Assembly: GCA_002049455.2 (NCBI GenBank)
Contig: KV919288.1
Location: 1 to 30,288, forward strand
Direction of reading: 5' to 3'
Length of the DNA stretch: 30,288 nucleotides
From: Porphyra umbilicalis
Lineage: Eukaryota > Rhodophyta > Bangiophyceae > Bangiales > Bangiaceae
Under the pieces are notes generated by a model, which saw nothing but the letters and a program-made list of their open reading frames with translations, did not search any database and had not been told where the DNA came from. Below are positions 17,890-27,799 of this stretch, one piece after another; position 1 is the first letter of the stretch; each line of letters opens with the position of its first letter. A program made the translations under genes and the position numbers.

Positions 17890-20800
17890 TAGTATGTTTG
17901 TGCGTCACCAGTGCAACGGTCCCTGGCTAACACTCTTTTCTTCGCCCCTGGTCACGCCCGGTTGATACCCCCCTTTCCGCGCTACAGCGCATCTGCGTCC
18001 CCGGTGCCGACGCTGCCAGATGCGGCCGCCCCTTTCTCTGGTAGTTGGTCCGGACGGTGGCGGCGGGCCCCGTGATGTTGAATAGCGAGGGAGTTGATGG
18101 TGTGGACCACCCCGTGCTGAAAAGCCGGCGACGAAACGTGAAGCCCTGTCGTGGCGGTCGGCGGGGGGGTCGCCTCCAGTGAAGGGATGGCGGTGAGCTC
18201 GTCAGGAAGAGCGACGCTGACGCCAGAAACGGAAGTGACAGTGATTACGGTCGTGTCGGCTGCAGTGGCCAGCGTGGCGGCCAACGCCACTGCCGACACC
18301 CGGTCGCACCGTTGAGCGGCCGGGATGGCGCGGGCCGGAGCACGGGGCGGAGACGGGGTCAACTGCCCAATTGCGCGCGAGTTTATTGTCGGAGGGCCGG
18401 CTGGAGTGTTGCATGTTCCTCGCCCCGCGATAGTGGCGGCCGTTTCCAGCGGCGGGGACACCACGGCCGGCCACCGCAATCGCGACAATGAGCCGGAGTC
18501 GGCGCCTGTGTCGACGCCGCGGCGCGCCCACCTCCCCCAAACAGCGTGCCTGAAAATGGGGTGGCCTCGCGGCGAGCCCGCGGGTGACGGCGGGAAACAG
18601 CGATGGAGGGGGTTCAGGGCCGCGCGCCCGGCGCCGCGGCGGTCCGTGAGCGCTGCGGCGGCGAGAAGGCAAAGGCGGCCGACTCCCCGTCGGGCAGTGG
18701 GGTTCTGGCTCCCACTGCAGTCAGCGCCCGCGGGGCGGCCAGGAGGACGAGGGACCGGCGAGTCCGCGGCGGCACGGTACCCCCGGATGCTTTGGGGAGG
18801 TGGGGGTACGATGGCCGTCTCAAAAAGGAGAGTGAAAGTCCAAGACCGCCCCGACCGCTCAAGGCAACGGCGGTCGGCACAGCGGGCGCCTGCGCCGGCG
18901 CCAAAACGGTCATTTCGGAGCCACTCAACGAAGCCGAATCCCCCGCGTCACCCATCACCGTGGGGTTATTACGGGAGGGCGGGAGAGGTGGCGTAGGCGG
19001 GCCCTGCCCGAGGTTTTCAGCCCCCTCGCCCGCCGTATACGGGGCTGCTGGGCGCCGCGAGGCCACCCCCGCTGCGCGCCGCTTTCGCTTGAGGCCGCAA
19101 GCGGTACCCCCCGCTGCCGTGCGGCGGCCGTAGTGACGGGTCGGGGTTGGGAGCGGACCTCGGCCGCATCTGCTGCCACGAGCCGCTTGGACGACGGCGC
19201 GGGCGACGTGCGGGATGTGGGGGCTCGCCGCGGAGCAGGCGGCGGCACGGTGTACGTCGGTAAGGGGGGGGGAGGGACGGCCGCAGGGTTCGACCCCTTG
19301 GCCGCAGGCGGCGGCGGTGCCCCACCAGGAACCAGCTTTATGGGAGCGGCCGAGCGCCGTCGGAGAGAGCGCACCCTCCAGCGTGGCGGTTGGCGCGCGG
19401 TCCCCGCCCCCTTTCCGGCCTGCCCCGCACGATGGCCCAACGGCCGACCCCCGCCCTGGTCAGCATGTGGTTCCCGCGCCACCCCGGCGACGGCCTCAGA
19501 CGGCATCTCGGTGGCAGCGGGGGGCGGCGTGGGTAGCAGCATACCGCCGGCGGGGGTCCTGGCGTCTGCGGCCGCATCTGCCGCCATCATCAGCGCTGGA
19601 GCCGGCAACGGCGCGACGAGTGACCTGGGCGGCGGCCGCGTGAGCCACGGCTTGGGGGGCGACGTTTTCGTGTCGGCGGGCGGGTTGGTTCTGTGCGGCA
19701 GCGGCCGCGCTGGTGGCGTGCCGGTGCTGGGCGCCCCCGCAGACGCGGCGACGGACGGCGCGCCCACAGAGGCGGGCGTTGACGCCGCCCGCGTTAACGA
19801 TGGGGGCGGTGGTAACGAAGAAAAGAAGTTCATCGTTTGCGGGGGCCGCAGTATGGGGGGAAATCCGGCAGGGATGGGGTGGAGATGGGGAGCAGCGCCG
19901 ACAGGAGCCCCCTGCACTGCCGGCTGAAAGGCGTCCCCGCTGCCCCCGGCCGCCGAGGGCGAGGTGCGTGTGCCCCCCCCGACGGCGACGCCAACACCGG
20001 CAGCCGGCCGGCACCTACTCCCTCCTTCGCCAGCAGCGGGGAGCGCCGCGCCCCACCCCCCATCTGAGAACCACGTGGCGGGGGCGCCGACGCGGCGGCA
20101 AGCGGCCCGTGCAGTGGCATGGCGGCGCAAGAGCGCAGTGTCCACGCGGCCAGCGGCGGCGCGTCGAGCGTGGCGCACATCGTCGGACGCCCGGTTGAAT
20201 GCGCCTCAGACAACGAAAGCGACAAGGCGTCTGGAGATGGTGCGGCCGACGTTGTCGGCGGCGAGCCACGGGGGTGTTTCGCCGGCAACGACCCATAACA
20301 CCTGTGGGAGACCGATGTTACCCCCCCTTTCCGGAAGGCAACGGCGCTTTGTGTTCCACACTCTACTTTGGAGACGCGGGCGGCGCGGGTCGTCGCACGG
20401 CGGCGGCCGCAGACGCCCCCGCCTCTGTAGGCCCCGGTAGCGAGAGGGCGCCCTCGGGGGGCGGGCACGAGGTCAATGGCGACCCCCACCCCCGACGGGC
20501 AATTACCGTCCCCCCCCCCCCCCTCCCGACGACAAGGCCGAGACACGCTCGCCCCCCGCAGGAGTCGGCGCCACGATCGGCGATGCAGCGACGCTGCTGC
20601 CCTCCGAAGGCGACAAGTCCATGCGGCGCCTTCTCCCTCACGTCGACAACGTGAGAGGCTGGAACGGCGGCCCGACGGCGACCGTCTTGACAGAGCCACC
20701 GCCAGCTCCGCGGCCTGCGGCGACCGACGTGGTGTCGGGCTGGGCCTGGGCCGCGATGCACGTGGCGGTGCAGATGGGGGCGGTCGACACCGGCGCGCCC

Positions 20801-21244
20801 GCCGCTGCAGGCGCCTCTCAGGCGACGACCGGGTGGTCGACGCTGCCGTACGCGTGGCTGTAGATGGGTAGTCGGTCTGGGTGCGCGTCAACGCCCAGCG
20901 CCCCAGCCTCCCTGGCGGCGGCGGTGACGACACGGTGGTGGGCGACGATGGGGTGGCATTACCGGCGGCGAGCAGGCGGGGGGGCGGGGGTGTAGGCCCG
21001 TTATCCGACCATGCAATTGATTGGACCAGTGAGAGAGAATAAAGGCTCAGAGCTTCTCTGTCGTAAAAGAGAGGAAGGAAAAAACAGAGGTCGCTCCGAT
21101 GCGATGAACACAAAATTGAGACGCCATGGAGAGGGAGGCACCTTGGCTGTATGCCATGCACCTGGCCGTTTTCTGGAAGATGACTCCGACGCCGGATGCC
21201 TTTTGAAACGACCCGACAGGCATGCTCACTGTGTGCAGTTTGCG
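17890..21244. other. GC-rich low-complexity stretch without recognised gene
   Basis: Both strands carry overlapping open frames of 100-440 codons whose products are Ala/Pro/Gly/Arg-rich in every frame. The longest, on minus at 18955-20178 and 19830-21161, show no domain or transmembrane pattern. C14 (20510-20523) and many GCC/GGC words are present. From about 21005 the sequence becomes A-richer, with an AATAAA on plus at about 21049. A diverged Pro-rich host gene cannot be excluded. Confidence 0.45.
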
Positions 21245-21500
21245 GCTACAACACCTACACCTTGGTGTGGTAGGTCGTGGTGGGGAGCTTCCAGCGCCCC
21301 TCCCAATGCGACGACAGACGGCGTGGTGTGTGGGAGACGACGGGGGGCTCCGAGGACCGGCCCCCCAATAGCGACGTCCGTCGCCGTGGTGTGGTGGGCG
21401 AAAGTAGGAGTCCCCGCGGACCCCCCAAAAAAACGATGACCGACGGCGTGGTGGTGCGGCCGACGGTGAATGGCGTCGAGCCCCCGACACAGCAATGTCT
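21245..21500. repeat. 62-63-bp degenerate tandem repeat, four units
   Basis: Four successive units share a TGGTGTG-type word at 21263, 21324, 21387 and 21449, spaced 61, 63 and 62 bp, each followed about 40 bp later by CCCCNCCCAAT or a relative and then GCGACG or CGATG. Read on the minus strand the units give a 21-residue repeat containing GGPVLGAPRRLPHTTPSVVA and GGALEAPHHDLPHQGVGVVA. The divergence between units is greater than in the 54-bp array, so this is an older array, possibly once coding. Confidence 0.65.
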
Positions 21501-23700
21501 CTGCCAGGGACAAATCACACCGACCCGCGTCCCCAGCGCTCTTGACTGTGTCGGAAGCGCCTCCCCCCCCCCCGCGCAGACCGTAGGCGCCGGCGGCAGC
21601 GATGGTCCTAGCCGAAAGCACGGGTGCCATGCCGCGGCCGTGCGCCAGCGAGACACGCAAGTGTGGACGAGCACCCGAGGCAGGTCGGTAGTGCGTGCGG
21701 GTTATTGCAGTAGGCGATACGAGCCGCGGCAACAGGTGGGAGGGCAGCGCCTCGTGGTGGCCGGCGGAAGACAGGAGGAGGCAGGTGGGCGTCAGGGACA
21801 GACGAGCGGCTGCGGCAGACGCCCGACCGCGGAAGGTTGGTGGTGGCTGCAGGCGGACTGCAGTGGTAGTTAAACGCCAGAAACTTGTGGGCCAACGGCG
21901 CCTGGTGGGTGGCAGCAGCAAGTGAGCGCCAGCGGCGGGCAGGCGGGCGGGCAGGGGCGGGTCCGAACCAGCGGCAATAGGGCGGCGGTGGCAATTGGGC
22001 GGCCACGGCATACGGGAGATTGAGGCAGATGGGCAGAGGCAGCAGAAGGAAGGCCGACGGGAGGCAGGCGGCGCCCGCGGGTGGGCGACTGCAGCAGATG
22101 GGCAGCAGGGGCAGGTTGCTGGCGGCGGCTGGTCGCCGGCTGTCACGCGGACGGCCGGCTGGGCAGGGCGTCCAGCACCCGGTCAGCGCCCGTTGGCGAG
22201 TGGGCGAACGGGGGGGGTGGACCCTCGGCGCGGGTGGGCGCGCATCGCCGGGGTGAGAGGGTGCCCCGACGTCCGAGGCAAGTGAGCGTGCGGGGCTGGC
22301 GGGGCAGGGCGGGCGAAGCAGGGCGGGGCGACCAGCGCCTGATCAAACCCCGTACTGTCAGCCTGGCCGGCGATTGCACGTTGCAATTTGATTGGGCCAA
22401 TTTGATTGGGCCGCTGTGAGAGAGAAAGAGAACAGCGTATGTTCGTCTCGATGGAGAGACAAACGAGATTCCTAGCCGCAGCGGTGCGGCATGCAAAAAA
22501 CGGCTAAGAAAAAGTGGCTGAGCGTAGTTTTCTGCTGGTACTGCATACTTTGTTATTCTGTGGGCGCATCTCTCTGCGCAATGCCATGTTCGAAACGGCC
22601 CGGCTGTGATTTCCACTGCTTGCGCTCGGGGACAACCCCGCTCCATGTAATTCATGGCTGAAGAGCAGCAAAGGGTGTCTCAGTGGCAGTGTTGGTCCTG
22701 TTAACGGGGAGGGCGCTGAGGTGGGGCCGCCTCGGAGACCGACGCTGGGCGGGGCAGCCGAGGCGCCGGACGTCCACAGATGCAGTGGGCAGTATGAGGT
22801 CGCGCAGGCCACTCAGTGCTTGGGTAACGCGGCAGGTACCACTTTTTGACCAGAGCTCCAGCTGTCGGCAGGGTGCGCCCGCGGTGGCCTACGTCCTTTC
22901 CAGCGTGATGGTGTGGCCTTTGCGATGACGTGGTGGTGGTCAGCACGAGTTCCTCCGTACCGCTCGGCGCGCATGCTTGCAAGGGGCTGGCCCCGCGGCC
23001 GTGGCGGCGGCGGCGGTGGCGGCGGAGGCGGCGGCGGCGGCAGCAGCTGAGGAGCCATGGGCTCTTGGAAAAGCCGCCGGCGCCCGGTACCACTTCTGAC
23101 TGAGAGCCAGCGGTGAGTTGTGGTCGTGATAGAGGCTGCCGCCACCGCGGTCGCCGCAGCGGCACATACGGTTGGAAGGAGGCAGCACGCAGGCGCGCCT
23201 GTCACCTGGGACGCGACTGCATGCGACAGCGCAGTGGTGGATGACACGAGCGAGGGTGGCGGCGGCGGCAGTGTGCGCGTGTGCGGCAGTTACCCACTCG
23301 TCGCCGGTCGCCGCCGGCAGACGCGACGGGCGCGACAGGGGGAGGCCGACCGACCACCGCGTGGGGCCGGCCACCGTGCCGAGCAGCGCCAAGAGGAAAG
23401 CATTGATCGGCCTTGCCGCTGCGGTCCACACGACAATGCCAGCGGCGGCGCTTGGGCTAAAAGCTCCAATGCCGACGACACCGCCAGGCATGGGCGGGCG
23501 ATGCGAGTGCCGGTCGACACAGGGGTCGAAGTCGATCGATGCGGTGGAAGAGGAGAGGGGCGCTATACACAGTGAAGGCGCCCAGGACGTATTCTGGCAG
23601 GGTTGCGATGCGGTCCCCTGCCTGCAGAGTACGCTTTGACTACTCCTTACCTTCTGACAGGGGATCACACGTGGCAGCGAGGGGACCGCCAGGGGACCGA
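21501..23700. other. GC-rich stretch without recognised gene
   Basis: Most of this is G-rich on plus, with open frames on both strands and no recognised domain. It includes a GGC trinucleotide-rich tract at about 23000-23047 and a repeated word GGTACCACTT(T/C)TGAC near 22832 and 23084. An A/T-richer island at 22375-22680 contains the 14-bp tandem repeat listed separately. Confidence 0.4.
22384..22411. repeat. Two tandem copies of CAATTTGATTGGGC
   Basis: The 14-bp unit is repeated perfectly head to tail (22384-22397, 22398-22411) and is followed by CGCTGTGAGAGAGAAAGAGA. A related arrangement, CAATTGATTGGACCAGTGAG followed by AGAGAATAAA, occurs at about 21013. The junction contains CCAAT, and each unit contains ATTGG, so CCAAT cores occur in both orientations. 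Confidence 0.75.
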
Positions 23701-23917
23701 CGTGTCCCAAGCACCCCTCCACAGTGACCTGAGAGAGAGGCTCTGTGAACGGCTTGAGTCCCCTCCCGATAGTACGACGATGGAGGCCTCACGGAATTAC
23801 TCTATTAGCCAGATCATCCCTGTCCCAATGTACCGTCCTACCGTCCCACTGAGCGTTGGTCCCCTGGCTGCGGTAAGCAATCAGGAGCACTAAGACAGTC
23901 CCAGGGGCGCATCTGAT

Positions 23918-23958
23918 TGGTGGACAGAGTCGGTCCGCAAGTCAGTCTCTGTCCACCA
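23918..23958. repeat. Perfect 12-bp inverted repeat
   Basis: Arms TGGTGGACAGAG (23918-23929) and CTCTGTCCACCA (23947-23958) are perfectly complementary around a 17-nt spacer. Its function is unknown; it may be the remnant of a small foldback element. Confidence 0.7.
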
Positions 23959-24027
23959 GGACAAAATTCGGGGATCAGCAATATACCGACGAGACGTTGA
24001 TTTGATTGGCCGAGCCCGTCACGCGAT

Positions 24028-24084
24028 GGTATACCGGTACAGACATACGCGGGATCCCCGCGTATGTTTATACCGCGGTATACC
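24028..24084. repeat. Nested palindrome cluster
   Basis: An inner inverted repeat ACATACGCGG (24043-24052) / CCGCGTATGT (24058-24067) with a 5-nt spacer lies inside an outer pair GGTATACCG (24028-24036) / CGGTATACC (24076-24084). The right side also contains the perfect 14-bp palindrome TATACCGCGGTATA (24069-24082). The whole 57 bp could fold as one stem with an internal bulge or extrude as a cruciform. Confidence 0.8.
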
Positions 24085-25913
24085 GTCTGAGAGCGTGGAA
24101 TTCCACGTCTTGTGTGTTTAAATTTCCTCTTTTGCAAGAACTGTCAAACGAATTGTCGATAATCCGTAAGCTCCTCGCGACACACGCCGCTGCGAGCGGG
24201 CCTGAGAAGTCGACCCGCGCACCTCAGCCCACTCGAAACGCACCACGCTGCATGACACTGTTCGCTGCAACCCTCCCCACCCGCCGCCCTTTTAAACTGC
24301 ACACCGTTTTCCCCCGCCCCCCCTCCGTTGGGAACACCGATCGCGGCGCGCGACACGGTAGCTGACCGCCATGGCGGTAGACACTTGGCGACAGACCAGG
24401 GCGAGGCAAGCGAGGACGCAAAATGCCCTCCAAGGCATGAAACGCGCCGTCAGACATGCGCTCTGCGCGCTCAAAGTGGGAACCGTAACGAGCCCACACA
24501 TGGGAAAAAGAAACGCGAGTTGTTGTGTATTGAGTAGGTGATAAAAATGTATTCGGGCTAGAGTGCACTACCCCCGCCAGCGACGTCACGAAGGCGCCCA
24601 CGCGTAGGGTGGGGAAAGGGTCCATGTTGGCGGTCGCCGTGCGTTGACAAGCTGCATGGCGGTCGGTAGCGCAGTGGATGGTCCGATGGTCGGTCTTGTC
24701 CGCGCCTGATGGCGCAGAAATCCTACCTCTCTGACGAATACAATTGTGTACTTGATTTTATGTGCGAGACGGTACGCCAAAGTTCTTTCGCAGATATTTA
24801 CCGCCGTCACGCCGGTATATCGTCACACGGTTTGCAACTGCGAACGGGCCTGACAAGAGCGTCCCATGCATCTTCTGAAGGTGCTGTGACAAGTAGCACC
24901 GCTGGTCAGGCTGTGTCTCGACGGCGCGTGCACGTGCACGTCATTGGGTCCGAATATGGATACAAGTCCGTCGCGCGCGCGTGATTCGACCACCGCTGTC
25001 TTGACGGGCCACCAAAACTGTCGTGATTTCCCTGGCCTTTAGGACAAGGTGCTCTCAAAGTGTAGTGATGCACGCATATACTTAGATCAAGGGACTTGCT
25101 CTCTGTTTCAGAGGTGGCAGTCTGCATTCGTGTCCTCAGGGATCTGAGGGCGTGTCAGTGTTGGAAGGGTCGCGATGACGCTAAAATCAAATGGAGTTAC
25201 GTGGCTGAGAAGGACTGTCCTGCCACAGGGGTCACTGGCCCCGGACGGCGCCTGCCCCCGTGCCCCCTCTACCGCCCCGAGCTGCGCGCGGTGACCGCCC
25301 GCAGCGACTACCGGGGCTTGACGTGCCCATGATGACCCGCGGGTGATCGTGCCTGCGCGCCGTCTTCTGTTGCGGCGGCGCTTCGGCGGTTGCTGACGCC
25401 ATCTAGCGGCGCGGTTACAGGCGCCTCTTCGCGCGGCGGTCGGTCCCACCCGCGCGCCCGTGCGCCGGGTCGGCCGCTCTGCCCGCCGTGCGCAGGTGCG
25501 CTGCGCGGCGGAGTGACGACCTCGCCCGTGGGCGCCGCGCGACGCTGGCGTGCCACCGCCGCTGCGGTGGCGGAGGCGGCACCCCTTTCTCCGTTCGACG
25601 CCCCCCCCACCACGGCAACGTGGCTGTACGTGCCCCTGTGCGCGCTCGCGGCCATTGAGCCGACCGGCGTGCCCGCTGTCAATGCGCCACCGCCCTGAAG
25701 GCCAGGGTATTGCACGCACGTGCCTGGAATACATTGCTTGAAACGCGGCATCTGGAGTGGGAAGATCGCATCTCACAGCGATCGCAATCAAGTTTCGGGC
25801 GCAGCGCGCCTGCTACGTTGCTGCAACAACACAAGCTGGTCCCGCCGATCGTCGAAAATCGGGTGCCCTCGAACGAACGCTCTTTTTTGTCCGCTTCTTG
25901 TTCGGATTGCATC

Positions 25914-25964
25914 CACCGGACGAATCGACTTTCGTCAGTCGCAGCGATCGGCAGTCGTCCGGTG
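25914..25964. repeat. 10-bp inverted repeat, 31-nt spacer
   Basis: Arms CACCGGACGA (25914-25923) and TCGTCCGGTG (25955-25964) are perfectly complementary. GTTCGG before the left arm and CCGAAC after the right arm extend the symmetry loosely. Confidence 0.55.
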
Positions 25965-26134
25965 AGACGAGCGGCCGAACGAAAGGCCTTTCATCCGGAC
26001 AAAGGTTGGCGCCCAAAACACAGTTCGGTACCCTCCCGACAGTACTATTTCCGGTGCTACAAATTCTCTATTGATGATGACGACTAAGATTGCTAAGCTA
26101 AGGACACCGGTCCTCAGCCTCTTCACCGTCCCTC

Positions 26135-26292
26135 TTCCCGCCGCCCCCCTCCCCGCGCCCCCCTCCCGCCGCCCCCCTCCCGCCGTCCCCCTCCCCGCCG
26201 CCCCCCTCCCCGCCGTCCCCCTCCTCGCCGTCTCCCTCCCCGCCGTCCCCCTCCCCGCCATCCCCCACCCCACCTTGCCCCTCCCTCCCCAC
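26135..26292. repeat. 15-bp homopyrimidine minisatellite
   Basis: The plus strand repeats GCCGTCCCCCTCCCC with small variations, so the minus strand is almost entirely purine with recurrent GGGG blocks. Translated on minus it gives a Gly-Glu-Gly-Asp-Gly-type repeat, which follows from the 15-bp period and is not evidence of a protein. Such tracts can form G-quadruplexes or triplex DNA. Confidence 0.8.
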
Positions 26293-27285
26293 GCCTCAAC
26301 TCTCCACACTTTCCTGCACCTGCCCCTTCTTGCTCACGTCCAGACCTCGTCCCTTCCGACCTCCCGCCCCCCGCGCACCGCTGCCCCCCCCCTCACCGAC
26401 GCTGCTGTCCTCCTCCACGTCTACCGCTGTCGACGTCCGCTGCCAATGCCGCTCCCCTGCCTCGTAAAACTTGCGCCTCCACAGTATGCTCCATCTCTTG
26501 TCCGCTGCTGCCGCCCCAGATGCAGAAAGGCTCTTTCGGCATCATGGCAACCAGAGTGCATGAGTGTCGACCAAGGAGGATGGCGGACATGGAGAGTCAG
26601 CCAAGGCAAGGACTACCCTGTCAGTAAGATGTGTCGGTTGCTCGCCCCTCTCCTGTAGCTTCCACTCCATACCGGCACACCTCTCCTTGCCCCGGCAAGA
26701 CCGTACGACAGGCACGGTTGGGTGCGCATGTTTGAAAATCCAAACACCTGACGTCTTCATCAATACAATAGTTCGTCTGCGATCGATTGCAGGACGCTCT
26801 CATGATGCTCCAGGAGCGCCTTCTCATTCGGACTTGGAGTTGCACCAGCCCTCGAGGCTTGACTTGTCTCAATAGACTTGGTGATCTCGCCGCCAGAGGG
26901 ACTCTGATCGGCCCATATTTGTATTGTCAAGATCTGGGACTGTCATGGAAATCGACTTCGAGCCGGGCTGGCTGTGTGTATGCCTCTTACAGAGGCCTGG
27001 AAATGCACCTCTCTGACAGATCTCTGTGGGCGGATTGTCCCTCTGTCGGACGAAAACCGCAGAACATCGGGCGTTCGTTCGCCGGAGGAACACTCGAACA
27101 AAAGCCGAACGTCTTCGTGCCGTTTGGGCTCGTCCTATACCGTTCGGGTTTCTTCAGGCGGCACCGGGTTTCGACGATGAGGATTCGCCTCATTGCAGTC
27201 ACGTGGCCGCACGACATGATCCGAAGAGAGCTCTCATCCAATCGTGCGTGCCCGATGCAGGGCGGCCCAACAGGATATTTCATTT

Positions 27286-27344
27286 CCGAGCACGTTCACG
27301 TGTGCGAGATGTTTGAAAAGTCTCGCACACGTGAATGTGCTCGG
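27286..27344. repeat. 24-bp stem hairpin, 11-nt loop
   Basis: The left arm 27286-27309 (CCGAGCACGTTCACGTGTGC then GAGA) pairs with the right arm 27321-27344; 23 of 24 positions are Watson-Crick and the other would be a G-U pair in RNA. The loop is TGTTTGAAAAG. It is not flanked by TA and does not share the ends of the next two hairpins, so it may be a different element or a structured RNA segment. Confidence 0.85.
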
Positions 27345-27378
27345 CCCGGATCGGCCCAAACATGCCCGTTTCGGACTG

Positions 27379-27497
27379 TACAGCCGTTCTCGCAAAAACC
27401 TCGCACGCCAACTGTTGCACCACTCTTACAATTCGGCCTCTGCGACTGCCGGCAGGCCGATTTGTAAGAGTGCGAGGTTTTTGAGAGATCGGCTGTA
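27379..27497. mobile_element. MITE-like foldback element, copy 1 (TA-flanked)
   Basis: Outer arms 27379-27405 and 27471-27497 match at 25 of 27 positions and begin TACAGCCG and end CGGCTGTA. Inner arms 27423-27439 and 27454-27470 match at 16 of 17. Between outer and inner arms the left side has 17 extra bases (27406-27422, including CAACTGTTGCA) with no partner on the right. TA at each end followed by CAGCCG is what a Tc1/mariner-type MITE with a TA target duplication would show. Termini and arm order match copy 2 at 27653-27788, so the two are members of one family. Confidence 0.75.
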
Positions 27498-27652
27498 AGT
27501 CCATTCGTGCGCGGGTCACCCGATCACTTCAATATTGTCAAAACTGGTCGACCTGATTGGGGCGTGATTGGAACGTCGCCTTCCCATTGGCTAGCACGCT
27601 CAAATGCACCGTGCATGCGTCGTTAAGACAGAGCCTCAGACACAATGCCACC

Positions 27653-27788
27653 TACAGCCGTTCTCCCAAAAATCCCGCACTTCAACTGTTGCAAAAAAGT
27701 TCCAAATCGGCCACTGCGGTGTCGTAGAGGCCGAACTGGAACTCTTTTGCAATTGTTGGAGTGCGGGAGTTATGGGAGGACTGCTGTA
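27653..27788. mobile_element. MITE-like foldback element, copy 2 (TA-flanked)
   Basis: Arms 27653-27712 and 27729-27788 are 60 nt each and match at about 50 of 60 positions, around a 16-nt loop. The left arm begins TACAGCCGTTCTCCCAAAAA and shares with copy 1 the words CAGCCGTTCTC, CGCAC and CAACTGTTGCA in the same order. Here the CAACTGTTGCA segment has its partner (TGCAATTGTTG) on the right arm, so this copy has the complete structure that copy 1 has partly lost. No coding capacity is present. Three ATTGG motifs lie just upstream (27556-27590). Confidence 0.78.
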
Positions 27789-27799
27789 CACCTGCGCCA

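Larger units (their letters stand above)
23701..27285. other. Palindrome-rich stretch without recognised gene
   Basis: Base composition is less GC-rich than the flanks, and ATTGG motifs and palindromes are frequent. No frame carries a recognisable domain; the largest plus frame, 26787-27467, runs straight through two of the long hairpins and is rejected. Inverted repeats at 23918-23958, 24028-24084 and 25914-25964, and a 15-bp pyrimidine-rich minisatellite at about 26135-26292, are listed separately. Confidence 0.45.

Noticed and set aside
19285..19310. tRNA T-arm-like GGGTTCGACCCC
   Set aside because: No acceptor, D or anticodon arm could be fitted around it.
18955..21161. Long Ala/Pro-rich minus-strand frames (407 and 443 codons)
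   Set aside because: Overlapping open frames exist on both strands, products are compositionally biased in all of them, and no domain is visible.
26787..27467. 226-codon plus frame
   Set aside because: It runs through the long hairpin and into the first MITE-like element, and the product has no recognisable motif.
27286..27788. Hairpins as transcription terminators
   Set aside because: Stems are far too long and lack a following T run; they are not downstream of a called gene, and the window is eukaryotic.
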